Shown here: piece after piece, positions 53,270 to 62,499 of the stretch | Position numbering within the stretch: position 1 is the stretch's first letter | Layout of the letters: each line of letters opens with the position of its first letter | Source: Gossypium raimondii | Taxonomy: Eukaryota; Streptophyta; Magnoliopsida; Malvales; Malvaceae | Assembly (NCBI RefSeq): GCF_025698545.1 | Contig: NC_068570.1 | Location: 2,976,001-3,040,000, forward strand | Reading direction: 5' to 3' | Length of the DNA: 64,000 bases | The notes under the pieces: model-generated | The model's input: only the letters and a program-made list of their open reading frames with translations | What the model was told of the DNA's origin: nothing | The model's database searches: none | Translations under genes and position numbers: made by a program

Positions 53270-55743
53270 TTAACGTCTTAAGTAAGTCTTGCCTTGTGCA
53301 TCATCCTTTATAATACTGCTAAGTGTATCAGGAAAGTCAGCAGGCCACAACACTACATCATTTTCCCTAAGAACCATCCTTGAAAGATGATCAGCTGCTT
53401 TATTAGTTTCCCGCCATGAATGCGTAACCCGATAGTTCTCAAACTTAGTTAAAAGTTTCCATATCTGCCTTAAACACTGACTACTCTTTGGACCATATGG
53501 CTGCTCTCGGTTAATGGTTTTCACAACGCTCTTTGAATCGGATTCAACCCATATTACTTTAATACCTAAACCTGAAGCAAGAACAAGACCTCTCCATATA
53601 GCCCATAGTTCAACCAAGAAAGTATCACCTTGAGGAGCTTTACAAACAAATGCACATAATGGTTCACCCTTGTAGTCTCTTAATAAACCACCAAAACCCA
53701 AATTTCCCGCATCTACTGATCCATCTGTATTTAACTTTAAACATCCTATCTCTGGCTTTTTCCATTTACACCATCTAATTGATCTTGTGACTGGATGTAG
53801 AAGGCCACTCCATGTCTCGATATTCAGGTTACGGAACAAAACAACCTTCTCAGCTTTCTTCGGCATTGAAGATAACATACAAGTTTCCATCAATGGCAGT
53901 GCACCTACTCGGAGTTCATATTCCTTGGTCTTGTGTTTCTTCCCCCGAAGGTGTTCTTTAAGACAATCTTCACTTGAAGTACTTATTAGACAAAGTACAC
54001 AGCTCCATTCCTTTTGAACTCTCTTTTGTGTAGAAATCACCTCTGTATTGCCGTAGCTGATATTAACATTTCCCTGGACGAAGAACCATTAAACAGACCT
54101 CCACTTACAAACAAACTATTGAACTCCTATGAATTAAACAGAGTGCGAAAACAAATCTTAGCATTATTGTCCCCATTTGGTGACCTGTTAGAACATTTTC
54201 ACATACATAATACCTTCCTTGTTTCGGTGCTCCATCGTTGCAGTGTATAATGTTTTTCATCTACATATATACCATGCCTTCACTAATTACATTATTCTAA
54301 AAACCATCAATGTATGAACTTACCTGGTCAGTAGTAAGTTTCTCCGATTTTGGCCCGTATGTGAGCATACTTGTGTCGGCATCACCAACGGTACCGTTTG
54401 CTTCGTGCAATACAAAGCCTTTCTTCTTTGGGAAGAACATGATGTCCCATCTTTTCTCTATAAAATAAGGTCTGATCAATAGGCTGAAGACATAAGAAGC
54501 ACCCCCAAAGTAGGGTGTCACAAGCAATATTGTTGCTACACCCTTTGCATAAGGCCAGAAAGGAAACCTGCCATTATGATAACAAAAACAAGCACAAAAT
54601 TCAGTAAGAAAAATCCAAATGGTCACTGAGATTGGCAAATGCAAACATCAAGGGGAATATGGTGAAATGCTAGTTTAGTCCCTCCAAAAATTATAAATTT
54701 TGTAAGTTAATATAATGGTAAAATTACATTTTATCACTCCAAAATTTTATAATTTAATTCTGGCCCCAAGAAAAGGTTTATAGTTTCATCTCTACAAACG
54801 ATAAAAGTATTATGGAGGTTCTTGTACTAAGAGTCAGATTGAAATTTGCCCCCTTTAATCAAAAAATGAGAAAATTAGTTCCTATACATTAAATCAAAGA
54901 GCAAACTAATCCTTTTAGTTAAAATTTTTATCCAAATTCTACTATTAAAAATTGGCATCGCTGGCGGAATAAACAGATAGTTATACGTGATGTGCCATGT
55001 GTAGCTCATGTCAACCTATAGGAACTAATTTTTAACAGTAAAAATGGATTAAATTTTTAAAAGGACCAATTTGTTCTTTGATCTAAGGCACATTGCCTAA
55101 TTTGCTCATTTTGTTTTAGTAGAGAGGAAAACTGTTATTCCACTCCTAGTATAAAAGCCTCTATGCTACTTTTACCCCTGCAAACATTCCTCACTAGTAT
55201 CAGGTCTAAACTCTTTATGACTTGCTCCATCAAATTATCTATCAAGCTCAAAAATTTTCCAAGTTGAAACTACAAAAACAAGTGGAAATTTGGATTAAAC
55301 AATTAAAACCCAGAATTATTACCATTTCAAAATGTTCCCAAGTGTCAGCTCCACCATTGTACTGAAAGCAAACAGAACCCAGTATGTCAAACATTGTTGA
55401 TTTTTTAAGGAAGAATTAGTCTCCACAATGCGAATTGAAACAAACCTGCAATTTAAACAAGGAAAAATAAAATAAAACCATCTACACAGATGCTAAATTC
55501 CAGTCCTACGTAAAATTTAAACCCAAATTCAGCAAAAGTCTAACAAGATAGCTACGTACAAGGGGTAGATTAAAGTGAATGAAGGCCTGTAAATCAACAA
55601 AATTTTCAAAAGAAACAAAACGTTAGGGACTTTAATACAATAAGCTATGAACTTGAATTAAACAAAGCGTAAAGATCTGCATACCAACAAATTACAGTGA
55701 AGATATTTGCTAAGAGTTCAACAAAAGCCTCCCAAAAACCCAT
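53270..55743 (-). CDS. HVA22-like (TB2/DP1) membrane protein fused to a U1-type zinc finger and RNase H domain
   Basis: Five minus-strand exons encode 418 aa in agreeing phases: 55743-55685, 55586-55560, 55445-55323, 54567-54324 and 54073-53270. Exon 2 has only 27 bp. Residues ~20-110 form a TB2/DP1/HVA22 domain: TLIYPL, VSIRIVET, QQCLTYWVLFAF, FPFWPYAKGVATILLV and TPYFGGASYVF. This family holds hydrophobic hairpin proteins that shape the endoplasmic reticulum. Residues 176-198 form a CX2CX12HX5H finger (CVLC...HLRGKKH) of the U1/matrin type, which usually binds RNA. Residues ~258-400 form a plant RNase H-like domain with all four acidic catalytic positions: D268 (LNTDGS), E306 (FLVELWAIW), D330 (VESDSK) and D379 (NKAADHL). 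So the domain could be active. A wrong gene model joining two genes is the main alternative, but the CAG/GTAAGT donor and TTCGTCCAG acceptor fit phase 0. A Mutator-like element sits 229 bp upstream of the start codon. Confidence 0.85.
54656..54800. repeat. Dispersed AT-rich motif block in intron 3 of the HVA22-like gene
   Basis: The order tggtgaaatgctagtttagtccc, aagttaatataatggtaaaatta, caaaattttataattt is also seen at 841-960 and, more loosely, at 22480-22690 and other places in the window. It is non-coding. Confidence 0.45.
54800..55175. repeat. MITE-like inverted-repeat element (family X) in intron 3 of the HVA22-like gene
   Basis: The left end is ggaggttcttgtactaagag and the right end is ctcctagtataaaagcctc, which are inverted. 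Inside, attaaatcaaagagcaaacta is mirrored by aatttgttctttgatctaa. It is the closest relative of 6716-7066. Confidence 0.65.
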
Positions 55744-55962
55744 CTCTTTCAACTCTCCCTTGGCGCTGTTGTCTTCAACTTTTTCAGCATTTTAAAGATG
55801 AAAGGTCTTAAGATATTTCCATTTACCGGTACTTTTGAGATTTGGGCTTTCTTATTTACGAAGAATAGTGTCGGGGATTGACGAAGACCGAGAGTCGAAT
55901 TATGGTCAAACCAAGATACCAAACTAGAAGCAATATTTTTGGGAAATATGTGAAAACATATA
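55744..55962 (-). promoter_or_regulatory. Remaining proximal promoter and 5' UTR of the HVA22-like gene
   Basis: This 219-bp stretch separates the HVA22-like start codon from the target-site duplication of the Mutator-like element. A tatatata string at 55959-55966 could act as a TATA box on the minus strand and partly overlaps the duplication. Any original upstream control region has been displaced by 5.6 kb. Confidence 0.4.
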
Positions 55963-55971
55963 TATAGTAGG
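55963..55971. repeat. Left 9-bp target-site duplication (TATAGTAGG)
   Basis: TATAGTAGG directly precedes the left terminal inverted repeat and is repeated exactly at 61530-61538. A 9-bp duplication is the hallmark of Mutator superfamily insertion. Confidence 0.95.
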
Positions 55972-56194
55972 GGGATATTTACTAAAATATTATAACAAAA
56001 ATAAAAAATTACCAAAATGTTATAATTTTTTTTTATTTACCAAAATATATTTTTTTTATTTACCAAAATATATAAAAAAAAAATCTGACCGATGTGACGG
56101 GCGTACCTTGGTCACGCCAATGGGATTGGCGGCACCAAAGGTGCCAAAGCCATTGGCGGCACCAATGGTGCCAATACCATTGGCGGCACCAATG
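55972..56194 (+). repeat. Left terminal inverted repeat of the MULE
   Basis: It opens with GGGATATTTACTAAAATATT, runs through AT-rich sequence with repeated tttaccaaaatata blocks, then a GC-richer part starting ctgaccgatgtgacgggcgt. The GC-richer part ends in 27-bp repeats (units at 56126, 56153 and 56180), each containing a ggcacca(a/t)(a/t)ggtgcc palindrome. Confidence 0.95.
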
Positions 56195-56439
56195 GTGCCG
56201 TATTGATTGGTGGCATTACTCGTATTATAAATACGACCTCTGTCCAGCTGAAGAGAGAAAAATTAAAAAAAAAAAAAGAAGAAGAAGAGTTGCTGCGGAA
56301 AAGAAGAGAAAAAGAGGAGAAAAAGAAGCTATTTTTTAAAAATAATTGATTATATTGTTGTTATTATTTTGTATATTTTGTAATATTTTTTGTTTTACTT
56401 TATTTATTAAGATTAATAAAACTCAAAATAATAGTATTA

Positions 56440-56454
56440 GTTATTATTATTATT

Positions 56455-56487
<33 letters not shown>

Positions 56488-56488
56488 A
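56440..56488. repeat. ATT/GTT trinucleotide microsatellite
   Basis: ATT units (about 56440-56457) pass into about ten GTT units (56458-56488), inside the left subterminal region of the MULE. Confidence 0.9.
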
Positions 56489-56781
56489 GTATTAAGATGT
56501 TATTAATATATTAAGATGTAACTTAGTAATATTATAGTTAGCAAAAACTAGTATTATTATTATGGTTACTTATTATTTTATTTACTGAAAATAAACTAGT
56601 TAGTAAAAACTAGTATTATTATTATAGTTAGTTAGTTAGTTAGTTATTATTTTTAGTAAAATTAATAATTTTAGTGTGTATTATTTTGTATATTATTTTG
56701 AGTATAAAATTTTTTTAAGTAATTTAGTTACCGTTTGAGAATTTTTATGAGATTTTTTTTTTGACAGATTAAATATTGAAG

Positions 56782-59474
56782 ATGGATGCTAAGTTTCTTG
56801 TATGCGTTTATTTCGATGGAGTCATCTTGACAACAACTGTTGGATGTGTATTTGAATGTCGGCAACAAGTAGCAATGAGATTTAATAGAAATGTATCGTT
56901 CGATGAAATGAAGGCAATGATTAATGCAAAAATTCATAGACGTTGTGGGAGAAGGATATCAAAAATTTTCTACAAGTTTCCAGTTTCGACAAATCCGGTC
57001 AAATTCGTTGAAATGGAACTTGTAGACGACGAAGACGTGGAGACAATGGTCGATCTCTACTGTGGGAATGAGAGTGAGAAGAATGTACCGATTCACTTAT
57101 TTGCTGAGTTAGTCGGTATGGAGCAAAATGAAGATGTTAATGCATCTGATGAAGAAGACGGGGTTGAAGAACCGTGGATGGTGGCTGCAATATCATACGT
57201 TGATAGTGAATCAACTATGGGTGGGATCGGTATCGACCTGAATATCACACCCGATGTTGACATGGTTGGTGGTGAAGAAGAAGGTGCTGGCGAAGAAGAA
57301 GGTGGTGGCGATCATTGGGATGAAGAGGTCGATAGTGATTGTGATCCCGATGTTGACGATGTACCTGATGATATTGACGATGAAGATGTCAACAACGATG
57401 AAGGCATTAACGCTTCTTCGATCGGGGAGCAGATGCGGCTTATTGTGATACACAATAATCCTGGGCCACACATGTCGTTCATAGACCCCGACACAGCGTA
57501 TGTAGCTGAGTTTTCGGAGTACCCTAAAATAGTTCATTCTCACGGGCTGCACGTAACATCTGATGATGATGAGATATTTATAGGACAGAGATTCAGCTGT
57601 AAAGAAGAGTGCGTATATGCCATTAAACGGTACAGCATGAAGATATCGGTGGATTATAAAGTATCCGTGTCTACTCCGACAATATATGTTGGGGAGTGTT
57701 GGAAGGCAGCGGAAGGCTGCAATTGGCGGGTACGAGCTGCATTCATTAGAAGTTCTCAGCTGTGGGAGATACGAAAATTTGTTGGTCCTCATACATGTAC
57801 ATCAACACGTATGACAGAAGATCATGGAAAACTTGATTCGAAAACTATTTGTGCGTGTATCATGCTAATGGTGAAGGACATGCCGACCATTAAAGTTTCG
57901 GTACTCATTGCGAAAATGCAAGCACGATTCCAATATCGAGTCTCATATCGGAAGGCATGGATAGCTAAACAGATGGTGATTGAGCAACTGTATAGGGATT
58001 ACGATTCGTCGTATAACGAGCTTCAAGGTTGGATAGCTGCTATGCGGGAGTACGTACCGGGGACTGTGATTAAGTTGTAGACAAGTCCATATTACGGCCC
58101 GGATGACCAGTTACAGCTGGCAAAAAGGATTTTCCATCGGATGTTCTGGACATTCGATCTATGAGTGCGGGCATTTCCCCACTGCAAGCCACTTGTGCAG
58201 GTGGATGGGACAAGGCTGTATGGAAAATATACACATATCCTACTTCTTGCAGTTGCTCAAGACGGTAACAGAAACGTGCTCCCGATAGCATTTGCTATCG
58301 TAGATAAAGAGAACATAGAATCTTGGGAATTCTTCTTCACAAATTTGCGGATGTATGTTATTAGGAACGATAACATTTGCATCATCTCCGATAGAGGGAA
58401 GGGTTTAATTGCAGCTATTAGGCGTTCCGGTGTACCGTGGAGATCCGTTTACTGCATTCGTCACATTGCGTCTAACTTCCATAAAGATTATAAGAATTCA
58501 GACTGAAAGAGACAAGTCGTGGCAATGGGTAAATGATAACCTTATCTTTTCACTATAAGTTGTAATTTTTGATGTTATCGACTTACTAGAACTTATTTTT
58601 CGTTAATACGTATGCAGCGTACGAGTTAGAGCCACATATTTTTCGGTAAAGAATGATCCGACTTGAAAGTGACATGGAGGGGCAGACAAACACATCTTTC
58701 CGAGAATGGTTACGCACAATGGAGCCATGGCAGTGGGCTCAAAGTTTTGACGAGGGCTTTCGTTACGGCCACATGACCACAAACTTAGTCGAGGGGATCA
58801 ACGCTGTCTTGTTGAAAACACGTCATCTTCCGATTGGATCGGTATTTTCTGCTACTTTCTACAGACTGGCTACTTTGATGCCAAGAATGGATCAGCAGCA
58901 AGTCGGTCAGATCCAGGCGGGACATGTGTTTGTCGAACATGTAAGGGATGCAATGGTCGTAAACCGTCAGTTGGCGAGGTCAATGAACGTGGAAATATAT
59001 TCACGACGACTGGAAATGTTTTGAGTTATTGAGAACATCGGTCGTTGACCTAGGTCCTATGGAGTTGATATCCGGAACAGACGGTGCGAGTGCAGGAAGT
59101 TTGAAACAATTCATTATCCCTGTGCGCATGTCGTGGCGGCGTGTGCTAAAGTCAACCTTGATGTTGAACAATATGTCGATTATGTGTACACGCTGGAGCG
59201 CACATTGCGTGTCTGAGAGAATGAGTTCCCCGTCCTGCCGGACCTATCTACGTGGGAGGTGCCGCCAATAACTTTCGAGCTGATCCCAGACAGAGGGCTA
59301 AGGAGGAATCCAAGGGGTCGTCCACAGTCAAGTAGAATCCGTAATGAGATGGACATTAGAGAAAAATTTGATGGAAAGCGTTGTGGAATATGCCGGTTAA
59401 GTGGTCATAGCCGGAATAAATGCCCTAACCGAAACTTTCATGCTGGTCAGTCGTCCGGATCGGGGCGAATTTGA
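56782..59474 (+). pseudogene. MuDR-type transposase with seven in-frame stops
   Basis: There are two exons (56782-58528 and 58618-59474). Their joined length, 2604 bp, is an exact multiple of three. The frame is interrupted only by stops at 58078, 58162, 58504, 58647, 59022, 59046 and 59214. The N-terminal region (MDAKFLVCVYFDG...) looks PB1-like, followed by an acidic linker, then the MuDR DNA-binding domain (GQRFSCKEECVYAIKRYSM, CWKAAEGCNWRVRAAF, GPHTC). The MULE transposase core has VQVDGTRLYGKY and CIISDRGKGLIAAI, carrying likely catalytic Asp residues, and CIRHIASNF. The C-terminus has a SWIM finger (CECRKFE...YPCAHV near 59070-59140) and a CCHC knuckle (CGICRLSGHSRNKC). Every stop could arise from one C-to-T or G-to-A change. 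The first exon alone still encodes about 430 residues including the DNA-binding region. Confidence 0.9.
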
Positions 59475-59692
59475 TTTGCTTTGTATTTTGTTATAAACAG
59501 TAATTTTATTCGGCTTTGTACCATGTGCGCACTTGGAATTATTAAGATTATATCGAAAATAGAGGCATTCATAATTCGATTGAGTTTTAATATAATGAAA
59601 AATAAAAACAATGGATATTTATACAAAAAATTCAGAGGTAAGGTCAATTAAAATACAAATATGGATTTTTATACAGAAAGTGCATCAAACCC

Positions 59693-60912
59693 CTAAAATC
59701 GATGGTTCGATGGTGTTGTCTGGAGGGTATACCTCTGCGGAGGTCGATGCTCACGGTCTGGGCGACGACCAACATCCTCATCGTCCGTAGGTGGGGGCAT
59801 GGAAAACATAGAGGAAAGGTCATGTGCCTCGTTCGCCGCCGATGAACTTGAACCATAATGCTGCGGATACGTGTCGGACGGGCCGAGCATGCCGTACTGC
59901 GGCCGGGGGGATCCAAACAGTTCAAACTCGTAGGCGTATTCGCCCTCTACGAAGCTCGGATAATATTCATCGCCCACCAAATCCGGACGATAGCCATGTG
60001 AATCCACATTTGACTGTGAATGTCCGGGATCTGGCTGGGGGTCCTGCTCCGGCTCTGTCAGTTGCGGAGAATAATATGCCATCAGATCTGGATCTATCGG
60101 GCTCGGGTCGTCCGATGCCCTAACTTGCTGCACGTACGGGGGGATTATAGTCGATTGCCCTCCAAGTAAATATGGCTTCCCGTAACTATGGTACCATTCT
60201 GTATACTCCAATGATAGTTGCAGGTCCGTAGCCATAACCATTTGAAGAATTCGGCGAAATTGATCGTTCCACAGTGCGACGTATTTTCGGTGCTTGATTT
60301 CCCAGTCCAATTGAACTCTTCCTCTCTTTGTCAAGCCGTGATCATCCTCCAACTGGACTGGCGGATCCGGGATAGGTTGGATGCACCCAAACTGCCGAAG
60401 CACACGATCGCCGTGATACCACTCGACGACGTTGAAATTAATAATTGGTGTGTTAATGCACCATATGTGGGAATCAACGAGTGCGGACGAGGGTACGACA
60501 TTTGTAATTTCCCGCCTCCGGTATGGCATCCATATAAACTGCATGAGTAATAACATTGTAACGAGTTAGACCAATAACATGTGATTAAGATATAGAAATA
60601 GAATAGATGTCATGAATATTAGAATAGCAGCTTACCCTTTCCCGGGCATGCTGTTCAATCCTCATGCGGTATATCGGGACATCAGACGACTTCCCGATGC
60701 CAGGACAGGTCGTCCACCTACAAAAAATAGTATAGGGTTAGGGTTGGTAACATTACTCAATATATTATGACTACAAATAATGACAATTTAACGTCTTATC
60801 ACCTGAGTGGCAGTGGATACATATAGGGTTGGTGACTAATGCGTGCCAAAAACGGCATCCGATAAAGCGCCCACGACTGTAGCAGTATGAGGCATCCGCC
60901 GATGTCTTTAAC
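59693..60912 (-). CDS. Plant mobile domain (PMD) protein fragment carried by the MULE, 5'-truncated
   Basis: Three minus-strand exons (60912-60803, 60717-60636 and 60538-59693) join in phase to give 345 uninterrupted codons. The sequence KDIGGCLILLQSWALYRMPF, then WTTCPGIGKSS, FIWMPYRR, and CINTPIINFNVVEWYHGDRVLRQFG are typical of the C-terminal part of the PMD fold (PF10536), the domain of MAIN/MAIL1-type proteins. PMD is known in both host genes and transposons. A long Pro/Asp/Ser-rich tail follows (YYSPQLTEPEQDPQ to SNHRF). The N-terminal part of the domain and a start codon are missing: upstream of 60912 there is only AT-rich and then purine-rich low-complexity DNA. It is convergent with the transposase, with 218 bp between stop codons. 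Its frame is intact although the transposase has decayed. It may be a captured host gene piece or an ancestral component of this MULE family. Confidence 0.8.
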
Positions 60913-60979
60913 CTATAATGTACGTAACATAAATTTTAAACACACAAATATTAAAAAAATTAATTTATAAAAAAAATAC

Positions 60980-61250
60980 CTTTTCTTTTTTTTTTTCCTT
61001 CCTTCCCTCTTCTTCTTCTTTTTTTTCTCTTCTCCTTTCTTTTTCTTTCTTTCTTTCTTTCTTTTTTCTTCTCCTTTCCTTTTCTTCTTCTTTCTTTCTT
61101 TCTTTTTTTCTGTTCTCCTTTCCTTTTCTTTCCTTCTTTTTCTTTCTTTCCTCTCCTTTCTTTTTTCTGTTCTCCTTTCCTTTTCTTTCCTTCTTTTTCT
61201 TTCTTTCCTCTCCTTTCTTTCTTTCTTTCTTTCTTTCCCCCTCCTTCTGG
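60980..61250. repeat. CTTT-rich pyrimidine tract (low complexity)
   Basis: There are about 270 bp of almost pure pyrimidine on the plus strand, with repeated ctttcttt and ttccttttcttt blocks and a duplicated segment of about 60 bp (around 61090-61150 and 61150-61210). The long minus-strand ORFs rich in Lys/Arg/Glu here are artefacts of this tract. Confidence 0.9.
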
Positions 61251-61276
61251 TCCCCCCACCACCGACCCCCAATAAA

Positions 61277-61529
61277 CATTGGTGCCGCCAATGGTATTGG
61301 CGCCAATGGTGCCGCCAATGGCTTTGGCACCTTTGGTGCCGCCAATCCCATTGGCGTGACCAAGGTACACCCGTCACATTGGTCAGATTTTTTTTTTCAG
61401 GTTTTTTTTTTGTTTTTTTATTTTTTTATATATTTTGGTAAATAAAAATATATATATTTTGGTAAATAAAAAAAGTTATAACATTTTGATAATTTTTTAT
61501 TTTTGTTATAATATTTTAGTAAATATCCC
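61277..61529 (-). repeat. Right terminal inverted repeat of the MULE
   Basis: This is the reverse complement of 55972-56194 with few substitutions, plus extra T-rich sequence (about 61390-61420). It contains the same gtgacgggtgtaccttggtcacgcc block and the ggcaccaaaggtgcc palindrome. Its second repeat unit is altered relative to the left TIR (ggcaccattggcgcc). Confidence 0.95.
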
Positions 61530-61538
61530 TATAGTAGG
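61530..61538. repeat. Right 9-bp target-site duplication (TATAGTAGG)
   Basis: An exact copy of 55963-55971, directly after the right TIR end. Without the element, the flanks would read through TATAGTAGG once. Confidence 0.95.
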
Positions 61539-62499
61539 CGCCGAAATGAAGACTAATCGCAGCTGATATAGAGTTCAGGCGCTCATATGAACAAATGAAG
61601 CATGAATAGTTTGTATGTATTTATTCTCAGCTCGCAAAACTTCGAATGGGCAAAAAACAGATAACATTATTATACTCATCTTTTTCCTTTTTACTACAAA
61701 TGGAAGAAAATTCATTGCTATCTTCTTCTTTTTTTCTTTTTCTTGTTAATTGAAGGTTATATTTGGAATTGAAAATTAATTAATTAGTTACTTCAATCTA
61801 AATTTGTTTTTGTTCGGATTAAATAATATTAAATTATAACACACTCGTGATATTAGTAACAATAAATTATATAATAAATTAATATGAAAAAATAAATATG
61901 ATTGTAGTTAAAATGATAAAGTTAAAATAAAGATTTTAAGATATTAAATTCAAATAATATTATGAGTATATATATTAAAATTATATGTATAAAACAAAAG
62001 TATCTTAAAATTGTACTTCTTGCTTTAACAAAATATTATATTTTTAGATAATTTTATAATTAAATTAAGATCAGATTAAAATAGTATCAATTCAATCAAA
62101 AGATACTTAAAATTTTCAATTTAGCAATTCAATTTATGATTTATCATTCATGGATATTAATAAAATCCCTCCATTTCATTTAGTAGTTAAGATCATAGTG
62201 TTAAAATAAAATAAATAAAGTAGAAAGCAAAGTTCAAACTAAACTTGTTCATGGGTTAGGTCACTCGGCTTGGCCAGAAGGTTCACTCTAAAAGTAAGAA
62301 TTTTGATAAAAGTATAGGCTCGAAAAATAGACTTAGACAAAAAAAATAAAGTCTAATTTAAAAAGTATCAGTCTAATATTGTTTTAAATAATTTAATATA
62401 ATAAATATTAATATTTTGTTATAATTAATATTTTATTTATAAAATTATAGGCATTAATAGTATAAAAAAAGGATAAATCTCAAAATAGTCACTTTTCTT

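Larger units (their letters stand above)
55972..61529. mobile_element. Complete Mutator-like element (MULE) carrying a PMD gene fragment
   Basis: This 5558-bp element has terminal inverted repeats of about 223 bp (left, 55972-56194) and 253 bp (right, 61277-61529). Both begin GGGATATTTACTAAAATATT when read inward. Perfect 9-bp duplications flank it. It carries a plus-strand MuDR-type transposase gene (56782-59474, with seven stops) and, tail to tail, a minus-strand plant-mobile-domain fragment (59693-60912). Subterminal regions are low-complexity, with GTT and purine-rich tracts. The transposase is broken, so this copy could only move with help from another element. The exact duplication and similar TIRs suggest a fairly recent insertion. 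Confidence 0.95.

Noticed and set aside
57211..57792. 193-codon minus-strand ORF
   Set aside because: It is antisense to the transposase acidic linker and DNA-binding region, with no support of its own.
60913..61377. Long minus-strand ORFs rich in Lys, Arg and Glu
   Set aside because: They come from the CTTT-rich tract and the GC-rich TIR read in three frames at once. That is a composition effect, not coding.
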